This document shows, piece by piece, positions 42,213 to 49,566 of a stretch of 49,566 nt of DNA (position 1 is its first letter; every line of letters starts with the position of its first letter). The notes below the pieces were generated by a model. That model saw only the letters and a program-made list of their open reading frames with translations. It was not told where the DNA came from and ran no database searches. A program made the position numbers and the translations under genes. Location: the NCBI RefSeq assembly GCF_006539825.1, contig NZ_BJNT01000026.1:1-49566 (forward strand), given 5' to 3'. Source of the DNA: Corynebacterium variabile. Its GTDB lineage: Bacteria; Actinomycetota; Actinomycetes; Mycobacteriales; Mycobacteriaceae.

Positions 42213-43151
42213 ACCACCAGCCGGGAGAAGGAGTCCGGCCGGGTAGACGCGGTCCTTCTTCCGGCCGACGCGGGTGACCGGCGCAGCGCACTGCCAGCCG
42301 ACCCGCATGACCACGCGCAGGGCCTTGGAGTCCTGCTGCATGAGGTTGAGGACGACCTTGCCGTCGGCGTCGGAGATGACGCCCTCGGAGAAGAGGTCGT
42401 AGGTGATGTCCTGGCGGACGCCGACGACGAACTTGGACCAGTCGAGGGCCATGAGCTTCGCCTTCTCGCCGTCGAAGCCACCGGTGGCGTCCTCGTTGAT
42501 CGGCTTGCCGTACAGGGTGTCCGGCTGGCCGATGGCGTGGGACGGGCCGTAGATCGCGCTGCCGTTGGCGGAGCGCTGTCCGATCAGTTCCCAGCCGAGG
42601 CCCGGCTCGGAGACGAAGCCGTTGATGTTGTAGCCCTGCTTGGAGACCAGGCCCGCGAGGTTGGCGACGTCGACGCCGAGGTCGGCGCCGGTGCCGGCGG
42701 TGACGGTGTTACCTGCGGCGGTGGCGGCGGTGAAGACGTCGTCGGGCCAGGAGTCCGGCTTGTCGACGCCGAAGAGGGTGGCCTCGTCGATCTTCTGGCC
42801 GAAGGCCTCGGCGACAAGCGGCTTGATCTCATCCCAGAGGGGCACCTGGGCGTCGGCGATGAGGGCGTCCGGGATCGGGACGATGACTGCGAGCTCCTCG
42901 GCGGTCATGGTGATCCCGTTCCAGTTCGCGCTGGAGGTCTGCTTGAGACCGGTGTCGCCGTTGACCCAGTAGGCGTCCGGGAGGGAGGCGAGGACGGGCT
43001 GCTTGGACTTGGCGGAGCTCATCGGCACCCGGCGGGCGTTGGTGAGCATGATGGAGTCCTTCGGAGCCTCGGCGAGGATCTCCTTGGACACCTGGTCAGG
43101 CAGGTGGGCGTCGGAGACGTCGGCCCGTCCGATGATGTTGTTGAACGGCAT
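42189..43151 (-). CDS. Major capsid protein, HK97 fold
   Basis: A 320-aa shell subunit (MPFNNIIGRADVSDAHLPDQ). Features of the HK97 family: N-arm, then AYWVNGDTGLKQTSSANWNG, ITMTAEELAVIVPIPDALIA (P-domain and E-loop zone), and the C-terminal A-domain VGVRQDITYDLFSEGVI. Scaffold lies upstream and adaptor downstream. C-terminus is GGSGETPTP. Confidence 0.92.
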   Translation of the reverse strand: MPFNNIIGRADVSDAHLPDQVSKEILAEAPKDSIMLTNARRVPMSSAKSKQPVLASLPDAYWVNGDTGLKQTSSANWNGITMTAEELAVIVPIPDALIADAQVPLWDEIKPLVAEAFGQKIDEATLFGVDKPDSWPDDVFTAATAAGNTVTAGTGADLGVDVANLAGLVSKQGYNINGFVSEPGLGWELIGQRSANGSAIYGPSHAIGQPDTLYGKPINEDATGGFDGEKAKLMALDWSKFVVGVRQDITYDLFSEGVISDADGKVVLNLMQQDSKALRVVMRVGWQCAAPVTRVGRKKDRVYPAGLLLPAGGSGETPTP

Positions 43152-43189
43152 GATCGGTTCCTTTCAGTGGTTATGCCGGTGGCGGCTGG

Positions 43190-43759
43190 TCAGTGCCCGG
43201 ACAGGGCGTTGCGGATCCAGTCGCCGGAATCAGAGGTGGACCCGGTGCCGCGTCCCGCGTTGGGCACCCGGGCACCGGTGGGAGTGGGGGCAGCGTCGGC
43301 AGTCGCCTTCTTGATTGCCTCGGCCAGTTTCTCGGCGTGCGCGGTGAGCTCGTCCTCGGTGGAGCCTGCGAGCAGGTCCGGGTCGAGTCCGTTCTCGGCG
43401 GCGATGCGGACGCGGGCGCCGGCGAGCTTCTGGGCGGTGAGTTCGGACTCGAGTCGGGCGATGCGCTCGGCGGAGCGCTGCTCGTCGGTCTTCTTCGCGT
43501 CCTCGAGCTCGTCGAACTTCGCGGCCTTGGCCTTGAGGTCTTCGTACCCGGTGTACTTCGCCCGCTCCCGGGCGATGCGCGCCTCGATGATGCGGTCCAG
43601 GTCCTCCTGGGATTCCGGCGGGGTGAAGCCTTTACCGGTGTCCTTGGCGTCCTGGTCGCTCTGGCCGTCCTTGGTCGCGGCGCCGGACTGCGCGGCGGCC
43701 GTGTTCGGCGTCGCCTTGGAGTCCTCGGAGCCGGTCACGTCGGCGGTCGTGTCTGTCAT
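43190..43759 (-). CDS. Capsid scaffolding protein
   Basis: A 189-aa protein: an acidic, Ala/Thr/Asp-rich N-terminal third, a central charged coiled coil (RIIEARIARERAKYTGYEDL onward) and a conserved-looking C-terminus GDWIRNALSGH. Typical gp20-type scaffold next to the capsid gene. Upstream gap 43760-43935 holds no gene I can support. Confidence 0.85.
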   Translation of the reverse strand: MTDTTADVTGSEDSKATPNTAAAQSGAATKDGQSDQDAKDTGKGFTPPESQEDLDRIIEARIARERAKYTGYEDLKAKAAKFDELEDAKKTDEQRSAERIARLESELTAQKLAGARVRIAAENGLDPDLLAGSTEDELTAHAEKLAEAIKKATADAAPTPTGARVPNAGRGTGSTSDSGDWIRNALSGH

Positions 43760-43935
43760 GGTGCTACTCCCCTTCCCCGCGTGCAGCGGGTAGTGATCGG
43801 TGATTCCGCCCGGCGCGACACCGTTGGTGTCGTGGGGCGTGCGGTGGTCCACCCCGGGTCGTGCTGGGGTGTGGTTCTCCTGCCGGGAGTCGGACCCGGA
43901 GCAGCGCGGGGCTGCGGCCTGTTCGGGAGAGGGGG

Positions 43936-44730
43936 TCAGTGGAAGGCTTCGCCGGCTTCGTCGCGCTTGGTTTTCCAGTGCTGGTCCCATGCGTGTTTCT
44001 GGTTGGGGCGCATGTGGCCGGAGGCGTCGTAGGTGACCTCGTACCACTCGTCCTGGAGGTCGTTGATGATCTTGGGGACGTCGGAGTCGCGGAGGACTTC
44101 GCGCGCGGTGCATGAGCAGTTGTCGTGGTACTTGTACCCGTCTGCCATCGGGCCGGAGGAGTAGGTGTGTCCGCCGGTGGCGTTGGGGTTGCGGGTGTGG
44201 GTCTCTCGTCGGGTGCGACTGTTGCCGGCGCTGACGGTCAGGACGGTGTCCTTGGTGTAGACGGCTCCTCGGCTGGCGAGCATGAGGCAGAAGGAGCAAG
44301 CGCCGGGGCCGGGGACTCTGGCGTAGCGGGTGCCGGCGGCGGCAGTGGAGTTCCAGACGGTGTCGCGGGCGGGTTGTCGGATGAAGCGTCCGAGGGGTCC
44401 TGCCATGACGCGGGCGGCGGCGACTGTGCTGCCGTCGGCCTTGTTGAGCGCCCAGGAGGCGGAGTTGGTGACCTGTGCGACGTTGACCGCCTCGGCGGGG
44501 ACCGGGGCGGGGAGGTCGGTGAGGTCCGCCAGGGCGCGACCGGTGTCCAGGGCCCAGAGGGCGGAGGACATGGCCACGGTGCCGTAGCGCTGAGTGATCG
44601 CAGCGACGAGTGCCTGGAATTCCTCGGGTGCCATGGTCGGGTTGGCGTCGACGGCCTTGAAGAGCGCCTGGGTGGCTAGGACCGCAGTGGAGTCCAGGTG
44701 CCTGGCGTGGGTGAGCCACGGGTCAGCCAT
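43936..44730 (-). CDS. MuF-like minor head protein
   Basis: A 264-aa protein. The N-terminal half is helical; GPGACSFCLMLASRGAVYTK and YHDNCSCTAREVL are the Cys/His signature (C-x2-C ... H-x2-C-x-C) of phage head morphogenesis (SPP1 gp7 / MuF) proteins. Follows the portal, as usual. GGGGAGGT lies 8 nt before the ATG. Confidence 0.87.
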   Translation of the reverse strand: MADPWLTHARHLDSTAVLATQALFKAVDANPTMAPEEFQALVAAITQRYGTVAMSSALWALDTGRALADLTDLPAPVPAEAVNVAQVTNSASWALNKADGSTVAAARVMAGPLGRFIRQPARDTVWNSTAAAGTRYARVPGPGACSFCLMLASRGAVYTKDTVLTVSAGNSRTRRETHTRNPNATGGHTYSSGPMADGYKYHDNCSCTAREVLRDSDVPKIINDLQDEWYEVTYDASGHMRPNQKHAWDQHWKTKRDEAGEAFH

Positions 44731-44748
44731 GGTCGCTCACCTCCCCAC

Positions 44749-44901
44749 TTAGGACTCGTCGAACTTGAGGGTGATCGGTCGGCCGCCGATGAACTTCACA
44801 CCGTCGATGCCTGCGATGCGGGCGGCGGCATCTGGGTCGATGCCGGAGCGGATCAGAGCACCCATGGCGTCCGCCCGCTTCTTCAACTCGTCGGGGGTTG
44901 C
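44749..44901 (-). pseudogene. Displaced C-terminus of the portal protein
   Basis: The frame starting in the G6 run (44901-44906) reads ATPDELKKRADAMGALIRSG, then continues IDPDAAARIAGIDGVKFIGG and ends LKFDES with TAA at 44749. It has no start codon with a ribosome site and is the usual portal tail. One extra G in the run would join it to the portal (about 544 aa). Cause may be mutation, -1 frameshifting or a base-calling error. Confidence 0.82.
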
Positions 44902-46382
44902 CCCCCTGCCGGGGCTTCGGCGGGTGCCGAGGGCGAGGGGACGGTCGGTGGGGTGGTCTGCTGCGCTCCCTCGTCGGCGACGGCGGCGCGGGCCTCCGGG
45001 GTGGCCTGCGCGGTTCCGGAGAGAAGCTGGTCGAGCATGTCCTGCCCCTGCTGCCGGGCGACGTCGGCCTTGAGGCGGCTGATCGTGACCGGGTCCAGTC
45101 CGAGCATCTCCCAGGTGACCTCGGAGGCCGCGGGTAACGCCCCGACCGAGACCAGCGACATGACGGCTTGCGCGGACGCTGCCTTTGTCGGGGTGGACGG
45201 GTCACGCCACTTCGCGCGGAGCTGGTCCAGGCGCTCGTCCGGGGTGCCGTCGCGGGTCTGCTGCGCCAGGCGCATGATCTCGCACCAGCCGGAGCCGTAG
45301 ACGAGCTGGGCGCGCTCGGCTACCTTGACGAGCTCTGCCTCGGCCGCGCGGATCGCGTCAGCAGAGGACGGGTTGTCCTGGATGATGCCGAGGCTGTTCG
45401 GCGGGATGGCGGTCTCGCCGGAGACCATCATCGCCAGAGCTCGGAGCTGGTCGATGTGCGGCTGGGGGCTGGCTGCGGAGAAGGTGCCGAGGGAGGGCTG
45501 GTTGCCGTCCTCGTCGGAGCCGAGGGTCAGCAGCCGGTTCAGGTAGGTGGTGAAGGCATCCTGGTCGAAGTCGTCCTCGTCGACGCCGGTGATCCAGCGC
45601 TGCGGGAAGGAGAAGAACTCGGCGGTGCCCTCCATGCGGATGACGGTGCGGGCCGCAGCGTCCGTGAAGTCCATCAGCGGACGGGTGATCCGCGACATGC
45701 CGTAGCGCTTTCCGAGCCGGGGCCGGTGAGCCAGCATGACCATCGGCACGCGACCGAGAGTGTGCGGAGTCCGCTGGACCGCGTAGTCGTTGCCCTCACA
45801 CCAGATGGAAACCGTGCGGTCGTCCATCCAGAGGGTCAGCTGCGGGGACTCGAGACCGTCGATGCCCTCGTCGACCGTAAGGCCGGCCACGAGGCGTCGG
45901 GCCCGGGCGGACCAGATCGCGGACGCCGCGGTCGCGCTGTAGGTGCTGATGACCACGGGCGGGTCGCCTGCTGCCTCGTCGCCCTGCACGACGGTGGCGA
46001 AGGCGACACCGTGGATCATGCTGGCGATGTGAGCCTGCGAGGACTCGACGAAGAGCTGGTTGTCCTCGACGATCTCAGCGAGACCATCGTCGGACTCCGC
46101 CTGCCCGGCCATGACGAAGCCCTGGAGGTCTAGCCGGTTGTCCAGGACCTCGACGGACTTGGCGGGCCAGCCGATCACCGACTCGAGCTTCCCCAGCGAT
46201 GGGGGCATGGCCATCCCCAGCTTCCCGGCGCGGCGCAGGCTCCGCTCGCCGTCGTAGTAGAGGGTGCGGAGGTAGTTTCGGGAGCGGTTGGCGTCGTAGC
46301 GGCGGATGAGCTGGATGAGGAGGCGGGACTCTTCGGGGCGGAGGCCGGGGGCGTTGGTGAGGGTGGTGATGTCGGCGGTCAT
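44883..46382 (-). CDS. Portal protein, SPP1 gp6-like
   Basis: A 499-aa portal, a dodecameric ring for DNA passage and packaging. Motifs typical of the actinophage SPP1-type: RNYLRTLYYDGERSLRRAG, EFFSFPQRWITGVDEDDFD, AIPPNSLGIIQDNPSSADAI. The start overlaps the TerL stop by one nt (TAATG). In this sequence the protein stops early (AGGQPPTS) because of a G6 run; the remaining 50 residues lie in the next frame. Confidence 0.92.
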   Translation of the reverse strand: MTADITTLTNAPGLRPEESRLLIQLIRRYDANRSRNYLRTLYYDGERSLRRAGKLGMAMPPSLGKLESVIGWPAKSVEVLDNRLDLQGFVMAGQAESDDGLAEIVEDNQLFVESSQAHIASMIHGVAFATVVQGDEAAGDPPVVISTYSATAASAIWSARARRLVAGLTVDEGIDGLESPQLTLWMDDRTVSIWCEGNDYAVQRTPHTLGRVPMVMLAHRPRLGKRYGMSRITRPLMDFTDAAARTVIRMEGTAEFFSFPQRWITGVDEDDFDQDAFTTYLNRLLTLGSDEDGNQPSLGTFSAASPQPHIDQLRALAMMVSGETAIPPNSLGIIQDNPSSADAIRAAEAELVKVAERAQLVYGSGWCEIMRLAQQTRDGTPDERLDQLRAKWRDPSTPTKAASAQAVMSLVSVGALPAASEVTWEMLGLDPVTISRLKADVARQQGQDMLDQLLSGTAQATPEARAAVADEGAQQTTPPTVPSPSAPAEAPAGGQPPTS

Positions 46383-48139
46383 TACAGTCGGACCCTCCTT
46401 GCACCGCGGTTGCGGCTCGTCTTGACCTTGGGGTTGAGCAGGGCGAGTTGACGGCCCATGCGGGCGCCGACCATGGTGACGGCGTAGTCGACGAGGTCGT
46501 TGGAGCTGCGGTTGATCTTGCCGAGGCCGATGCCCCACTGGTTGGGACGGCGGCGGGCGTTGTGGACGTGGTTGCGGAGCATGGGGGCTCCGTCGTGGGT
46601 CAGGGTGTGCTCTTCCTCGATGTCGAGGACGGTCTGCATGGCGGCTTCGGTGAACAGCTTGTTGCGCTTCACCGCGCCGCTCGTGGAGAGCCGCATGTCG
46701 AAGAGGACGGAGTGCCCGCCGGCGCCAGGGGTGGCCCAGACCTTGAGGTGCTTCTGGAAGTCGCGGTGCCACCGGTCGATCATCGGCTTCCAGTAGAGGG
46801 CCTCGGTATCGTCGTCGGTGGCCGGGCTGGGGTCCACGCCGAACCAGACGACGTCGTAGAAGTCGAAGGCCTCCCGGACTACGGCGTCGACGACCTCGCG
46901 GGGTGCGAGCCAGCCCTTGCCGCGTTCGCCGTGAGGCTTGCGCCAGCCGCCGAGGCTGAGAACGTGGCCGTCGGAGAGCCTGCAGGCCGACAGCGTCGTG
47001 GCGTCACCGGACTTCGAGCAGTCTAGGAACATGGCGATCTTCTCCCCCTCCTCGACGGTGATATCGGGTTGTGCGCAGTCGTCGAAGGCGCGTGGGTCGA
47101 CCCAGGCGTCCTCGGCGGCGGCGAGGCCGTTGAGATAGAACCGGATCGTCTCTGCGGGGCTGGTGCGAGAGTCCAAGGCCTCGGAGAGCAGACGGTCAAT
47201 GTCGGCCCAGGGAGCGTCCATGTAGGCCTGCTCAATGCCGTGGCGCATCGAGACGGGGTCGCCGGGGTTGGTGGTCGGGTCGGCCTCGGTCGAGTCGTAG
47301 AGCATGTCCCGCAGGGGCTCGGGGCGCATCTGCTGGATCTGCCACTCATCGAAGGACTTCTCGGCGACAGAGTCCATGCCGGGGCTGTGGGCGTTGGTGA
47401 GTTCCAGGACGCGGGCCTGGATACTGGCCGGTGACTTGCCGGCGTTGCGCCGGGCCGTGTCTGCGGTCTTCTCTCCGCCGGAGGCCGCGGTCATGTGGTG
47501 GGACTCGTTGAGGAACACCGCGGTGGGCGGGTCGCCCTCCATGGACTTCTCGGAGGCGGTGAGCAGTTCGATGCGGCAGCCGCCGGGCATGACTGTGCGG
47601 GTCTGGCCGACGTCGATGTTGAGCGAGTGGACCAGGTCCGCGCTGAACATGCTGTTGACCATGCGCATCAGCTTCGATGCCTGGTTCAGTGAGTTCGCGG
47701 CGAGTTGGACCAGTGACATGCGCCGCCGGCGTCCGAGGACCATCCCGTCGACGACCCGGTCGAACTGCACCGGGCCGCAGAACTCGATGATCGCCAGTGC
47801 TGCGGCGAACGGGTCCTTGCCGGTTCCCTTCGCGCCGCGCTTCACCCCGGTTCGGTACAGCCATCGGCCCGTATCGGGGTCGAGTGCGTACCAGAGGTGG
47901 ACGAAGCGGGCCTGCCCCGGTGTGAACCGCCACGGTTTGCCCGAGTTCGGCTCGACGAGGTTGCGGTGCGCCCACACGATGATGTGCGGCCCCAGCGACG
48001 GCGGCAGCTCTTCGAGCCGAGACGGGTCACTGTAGGGCAGGGACGGGTCACCGGGCCATGGCAGCGTGGTCCAGGCCCCGGTGTCCGGGTCCACTCGGTA
48101 ACCGGGCATGAGCAGTGCTGGTGCGGCAGGTGCAGTCAT
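46382..48139 (-). CDS. terL: Terminase large subunit
   Basis: A 585-aa ATPase-nuclease for DNA packaging. The ATPase domain shows a deviant Walker A (KRGAKGTGKDP) and Walker B (TAVFLNESHH). The nuclease domain has Asp residues in AMFLDCSKSGDATT, WFGVDPSPATDDD and the C-terminal NDLVDYAV. Overlaps TerS (ATGA) and the portal. Confidence 0.94.
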   Translation of the reverse strand: MTAPAAPALLMPGYRVDPDTGAWTTLPWPGDPSLPYSDPSRLEELPPSLGPHIIVWAHRNLVEPNSGKPWRFTPGQARFVHLWYALDPDTGRWLYRTGVKRGAKGTGKDPFAAALAIIEFCGPVQFDRVVDGMVLGRRRRMSLVQLAANSLNQASKLMRMVNSMFSADLVHSLNIDVGQTRTVMPGGCRIELLTASEKSMEGDPPTAVFLNESHHMTAASGGEKTADTARRNAGKSPASIQARVLELTNAHSPGMDSVAEKSFDEWQIQQMRPEPLRDMLYDSTEADPTTNPGDPVSMRHGIEQAYMDAPWADIDRLLSEALDSRTSPAETIRFYLNGLAAAEDAWVDPRAFDDCAQPDITVEEGEKIAMFLDCSKSGDATTLSACRLSDGHVLSLGGWRKPHGERGKGWLAPREVVDAVVREAFDFYDVVWFGVDPSPATDDDTEALYWKPMIDRWHRDFQKHLKVWATPGAGGHSVLFDMRLSTSGAVKRNKLFTEAAMQTVLDIEEEHTLTHDGAPMLRNHVHNARRRPNQWGIGLGKINRSSNDLVDYAVTMVGARMGRQLALLNPKVKTSRNRGARRVRL

Positions 48140-48561
48140 CCGTACAGCCCCCTCATCGCCTCAATGTCGGTAACAGTCGCCTCCGTCCCATCGTCAGCGC
48201 CCTCGGCCGCATGCTGCAGCTCAATGCGGGCACGCCGCCGGTCCGGCTCGGTGAACATCAGCTTCGACATCATCTTGTCGATCTCCGCCAACTGCCCGGC
48301 GCGCAGTGGAGCGTCGTCTGCGTGGTTGAGCATCTTGGAGAGCTGGTCCATGGTCAGGCGGGCGTACTCCCAGTCGGACTGCTGCCAGAAGGCGGTCTGG
48401 CCGGAATCCTTGAGGGAGCGGTAGAGCCGCTTGGCCGTGATGTGCCAGGTCCGGTCCTCGGCGGGGCGCTTGGCGGGTATCGCGGCGCCGATCTTCGTGA
48501 TGATGTCGGGCTTGTTTCGGCGGACGCGGTCTGCGTCTCGCTTCGGCATGGGGCCGGGCAC
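48136..48561 (-). CDS. terS: Terminase small subunit
   Basis: A 141-aa basic protein immediately before TerL with a 4-nt overlap. Helical throughout (LYRSLKDSGQTAFWQQSDWE; AEIDKMMSKLMFTEPDRRRA); resembles the small terminases of actinophages. DNA recognition at pac/cos is inferred from position. Confidence 0.82.
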   Translation of the reverse strand: MPGPMPKRDADRVRRNKPDIITKIGAAIPAKRPAEDRTWHITAKRLYRSLKDSGQTAFWQQSDWEYARLTMDQLSKMLNHADDAPLRAGQLAEIDKMMSKLMFTEPDRRRARIELQHAAEGADDGTEATVTDIEAMRGLYG

Positions 48562-48580
48562 GGCGGGCCTCCTTCCGGGG

Positions 48581-49159
48581 TCAGGGCAGGGTGTCGATCG
48601 CCTCCTGGAGGTCGGCGAGGATGACGGGGCAGTTGGGGACGGGGTTGCCGGTGACGGTGATGAAGCGACCGTCGGCGTAGACCTCGACGCGGTGGCCGTG
48701 GAAGCGGCGGATGCAGGCTCCGGTGTGCTGTGCGCGGCCCCAGAGGTGGAGGCCGTTTCCGGAGGGGCTGACCTCAGCCCAGGTGTCCGGGAAGTGCCGC
48801 AGGAGGGCGCGGGCCCAGGGCTGCGGTCGCCCGGCGCGGTCTAGGCAGTGGTCGATGTCGATGCAGACGATGCCGTCGCCGTTGAGGACGAAGCCGCGGA
48901 GGTCGGCGTCTTGGACGTCTTCGACGGGTCGCCAGTTGGTCGGGCGGTGGGCGTTGATGGCGTGGCCGCGCGGGTTGACGGGCACCTTGTTGCCGTCGCG
49001 GTCGGCCCAGCGGATCCAGCGGGGTGTGCGGTCGAGGGCGTCGGGGAGCTGCTTGCGGTGCCGGCATGCGGCGGTGCGGCAGCGGCCGGAGCAGTAGCGG
49101 GCGGTTCGTCCGCGACTGCCGGCACTTTGCAGGGGGCTGTCACACCAGGCGCATTTCAT
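48581..49159 (-). CDS. Mini primase-polymerase (archaeo-eukaryotic primase fold) with N-terminal zinc finger
   Basis: A 192-aa protein. Cys3, Cys6, Cys23 and Cys27 form a likely zinc finger. The core has the AEP motifs: motif I CIDIDH (Asp101, Asp103), motif II EVSPSGNGLHLWG (Ser131, His138) and motif III VEVYADGRFITVTG (Glu159). This is the N-terminal domain of phage bifunctional primase/polymerases without the usual helicase half. Positioned 19 bp before TerS in the packaging operon rather than in a replication block. Confidence 0.85.
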   Translation of the reverse strand: MKCAWCDSPLQSAGSRGRTARYCSGRCRTAACRHRKQLPDALDRTPRWIRWADRDGNKVPVNPRGHAINAHRPTNWRPVEDVQDADLRGFVLNGDGIVCIDIDHCLDRAGRPQPWARALLRHFPDTWAEVSPSGNGLHLWGRAQHTGACIRRFHGHRVEVYADGRFITVTGNPVPNCPVILADLQEAIDTLP

Positions 49160-49483
49160 GGTTCGAGTCTACCCCGGATGTAACGTATTACCTAGTCTGA
49201 ACTGCCATAACGTGTGTTCTATTGGATGGATCATCGGAGAGCGCCTGTGCCGAGCAGGGCACCAAAAACGGTCCCGTACAGGGCGAAAGTCGCCCAGATG
49301 GACGATGAGGGCGATACATGGTCTGACCTGGTAAAAACCCTGGAACCCGTACACAGTTGGAGGCCCTATGCCGTCCGTGGCTCGGATCGAGGGGGGAGGG
49401 GGGATTCCCCACCCCGTGGGTCTGAGGAAGAATCGGACTCCTGTGATCGCCTGTGTAACTCAGGGCATATTTCCCCGGGGCGG
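49160..49483. other. Non-coding spacer upstream of the packaging genes
   Basis: No convincing gene on either strand. It contains lower-GC sequence near 49180-49240 (GTAACGTATTAC, 49180-49191), a purine-rich tract with G6-A-G7 (49391-49403) leading into GGGGATTCCCC (49400-49410), and several short direct words. Such G-rich spacers before terS often hold cos sites and a late promoter in actinophages; neither is proven here. Confidence 0.4.
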
Positions 49484-49566
49484 TCACCCGCGGCCCATGG
49501 CCCGGCCCCAGGCGGCCCAGTCCACCGGGCCGTCGGCGCCGGAGGTCGGGTGGGCCATCGGCGTCC
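49484..49566 (-). CDS. C-terminal end of a phage gene cut by the window edge
   Basis: Minus-strand frame with nearly every third position G or C, ending in PVDWAAWGRAMGRG and TGA at 49484. Reads as a real coding 3' end rather than chance, but only about 27 codons are visible, too few to name. Confidence 0.55.
   Translation of the reverse strand, partial: TPMAHPTSGADGPVDWAAWGRAMGRG

Larger units (their letters stand above)
25003..49566. mobile_element. Siphovirus-type prophage, left part, truncated by the window
   Basis: A continuous leftward block of packaging, head, tail and lysis genes begins beside a tRNA-Thr scar. Gene order is that of HK97-like actinophages with an SPP1-type portal. 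All main structural genes are present and mostly intact, so the element could be recent. Integrase, immunity and replication genes are not in the window. Confidence 0.95.

Noticed and set aside
49169..49487. Minus-strand open frames in the last spacer
   Set aside because: Third-position composition is not biased, the proteins are Pro/Ser/His-rich without motifs, and no ribosome site is seen.

Overview
The window comes from the chromosome of a high-GC Corynebacterium. I infer this from two secreted mycoloyltransferases of the antigen-85 fold, the divergent isocitrate lyase / malate synthase pair typical of the genus, a coryneform Lpd and an SdhCAB operon. The high GC suggests the C. variabile / C. 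terpenotabidum / C. nuruki side of the genus, but the species cannot be fixed from sequence reading alone. Bases 1 to about 25,000 are host chromosome. Bases 25,003 to 49,566 are the left part of a tailed-phage (siphovirus-type) prophage that continues past the window.

Host part. Positions 81-4,099 hold sdhCAB with a small downstream membrane-protein gene. Positions 4,328-7,897 hold a GH65 phosphorylase and a beta-phosphoglucomutase-like HAD enzyme, a likely route from an alpha-glucoside to glucose-6-phosphate. Positions 8,136-12,065 hold aceB and aceA, back to back around a motif-rich control region. Then come an unknown four-helix membrane protein (12,187-13,362) and lpd (13,488-14,912). 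TCA-cycle, glyoxylate-bypass and lipoamide genes therefore lie together, and GlxR- and RamA-like motifs are present upstream of sdhC and in the aceA/aceB spacer.

Envelope region, 15,004-23,240. A 33-residue amphipathic peptide gene faces two mycoloyltransferase genes and a flippase-like polytopic membrane protein. An MFS transporter, an acyl-CoA oxidase-like enzyme and a YccF protein follow. Several genes here (lpd, the 391-aa membrane protein, the flippase-like gene, the MFS gene and others) have a -10 hexamer 6-8 nt before the start codon and appear leaderless. The region ends with a gene frameshifted in a G7 run, a TIGR03086-type protein and a small acidic protein.

Prophage, 25,003-49,566. 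The left junction is the 3' half of a tRNA-Thr(CGT) gene followed by its terminator; the 5' half is absent, so this is an attachment-site scar. Everything inside is transcribed leftward. Read in transcription order from the right edge: partial CDS, mini primase-polymerase, TerS, TerL, portal (with a displaced C-terminus), MuF-like protein, scaffold, major capsid, head-tail connectors, major tail protein, fibre-like protein, tail chaperones G/GT with a -1 frameshift, 1,603-aa tape measure with two wall-degrading domains, baseplate and fibre proteins, a chimeric remnant, bifunctional M23+GH25 endolysin, and three small membrane proteins ending at a terminator next to the att scar. Integrase, repressor and replication genes must lie to the right of the window.

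Most interesting items: the 33-aa amphipathic peptide next to the mycoloyltransferases; a 67-bp repeat that gives major capsid and major tail protein the same C-terminal residues and the same 3' hairpin; the 45-residue super-repeat in the tape measure; the portal C-terminus displaced by one base in a G6 run; the endolysin/tail-fibre chimera; and the free-standing 192-aa primase-polymerase.
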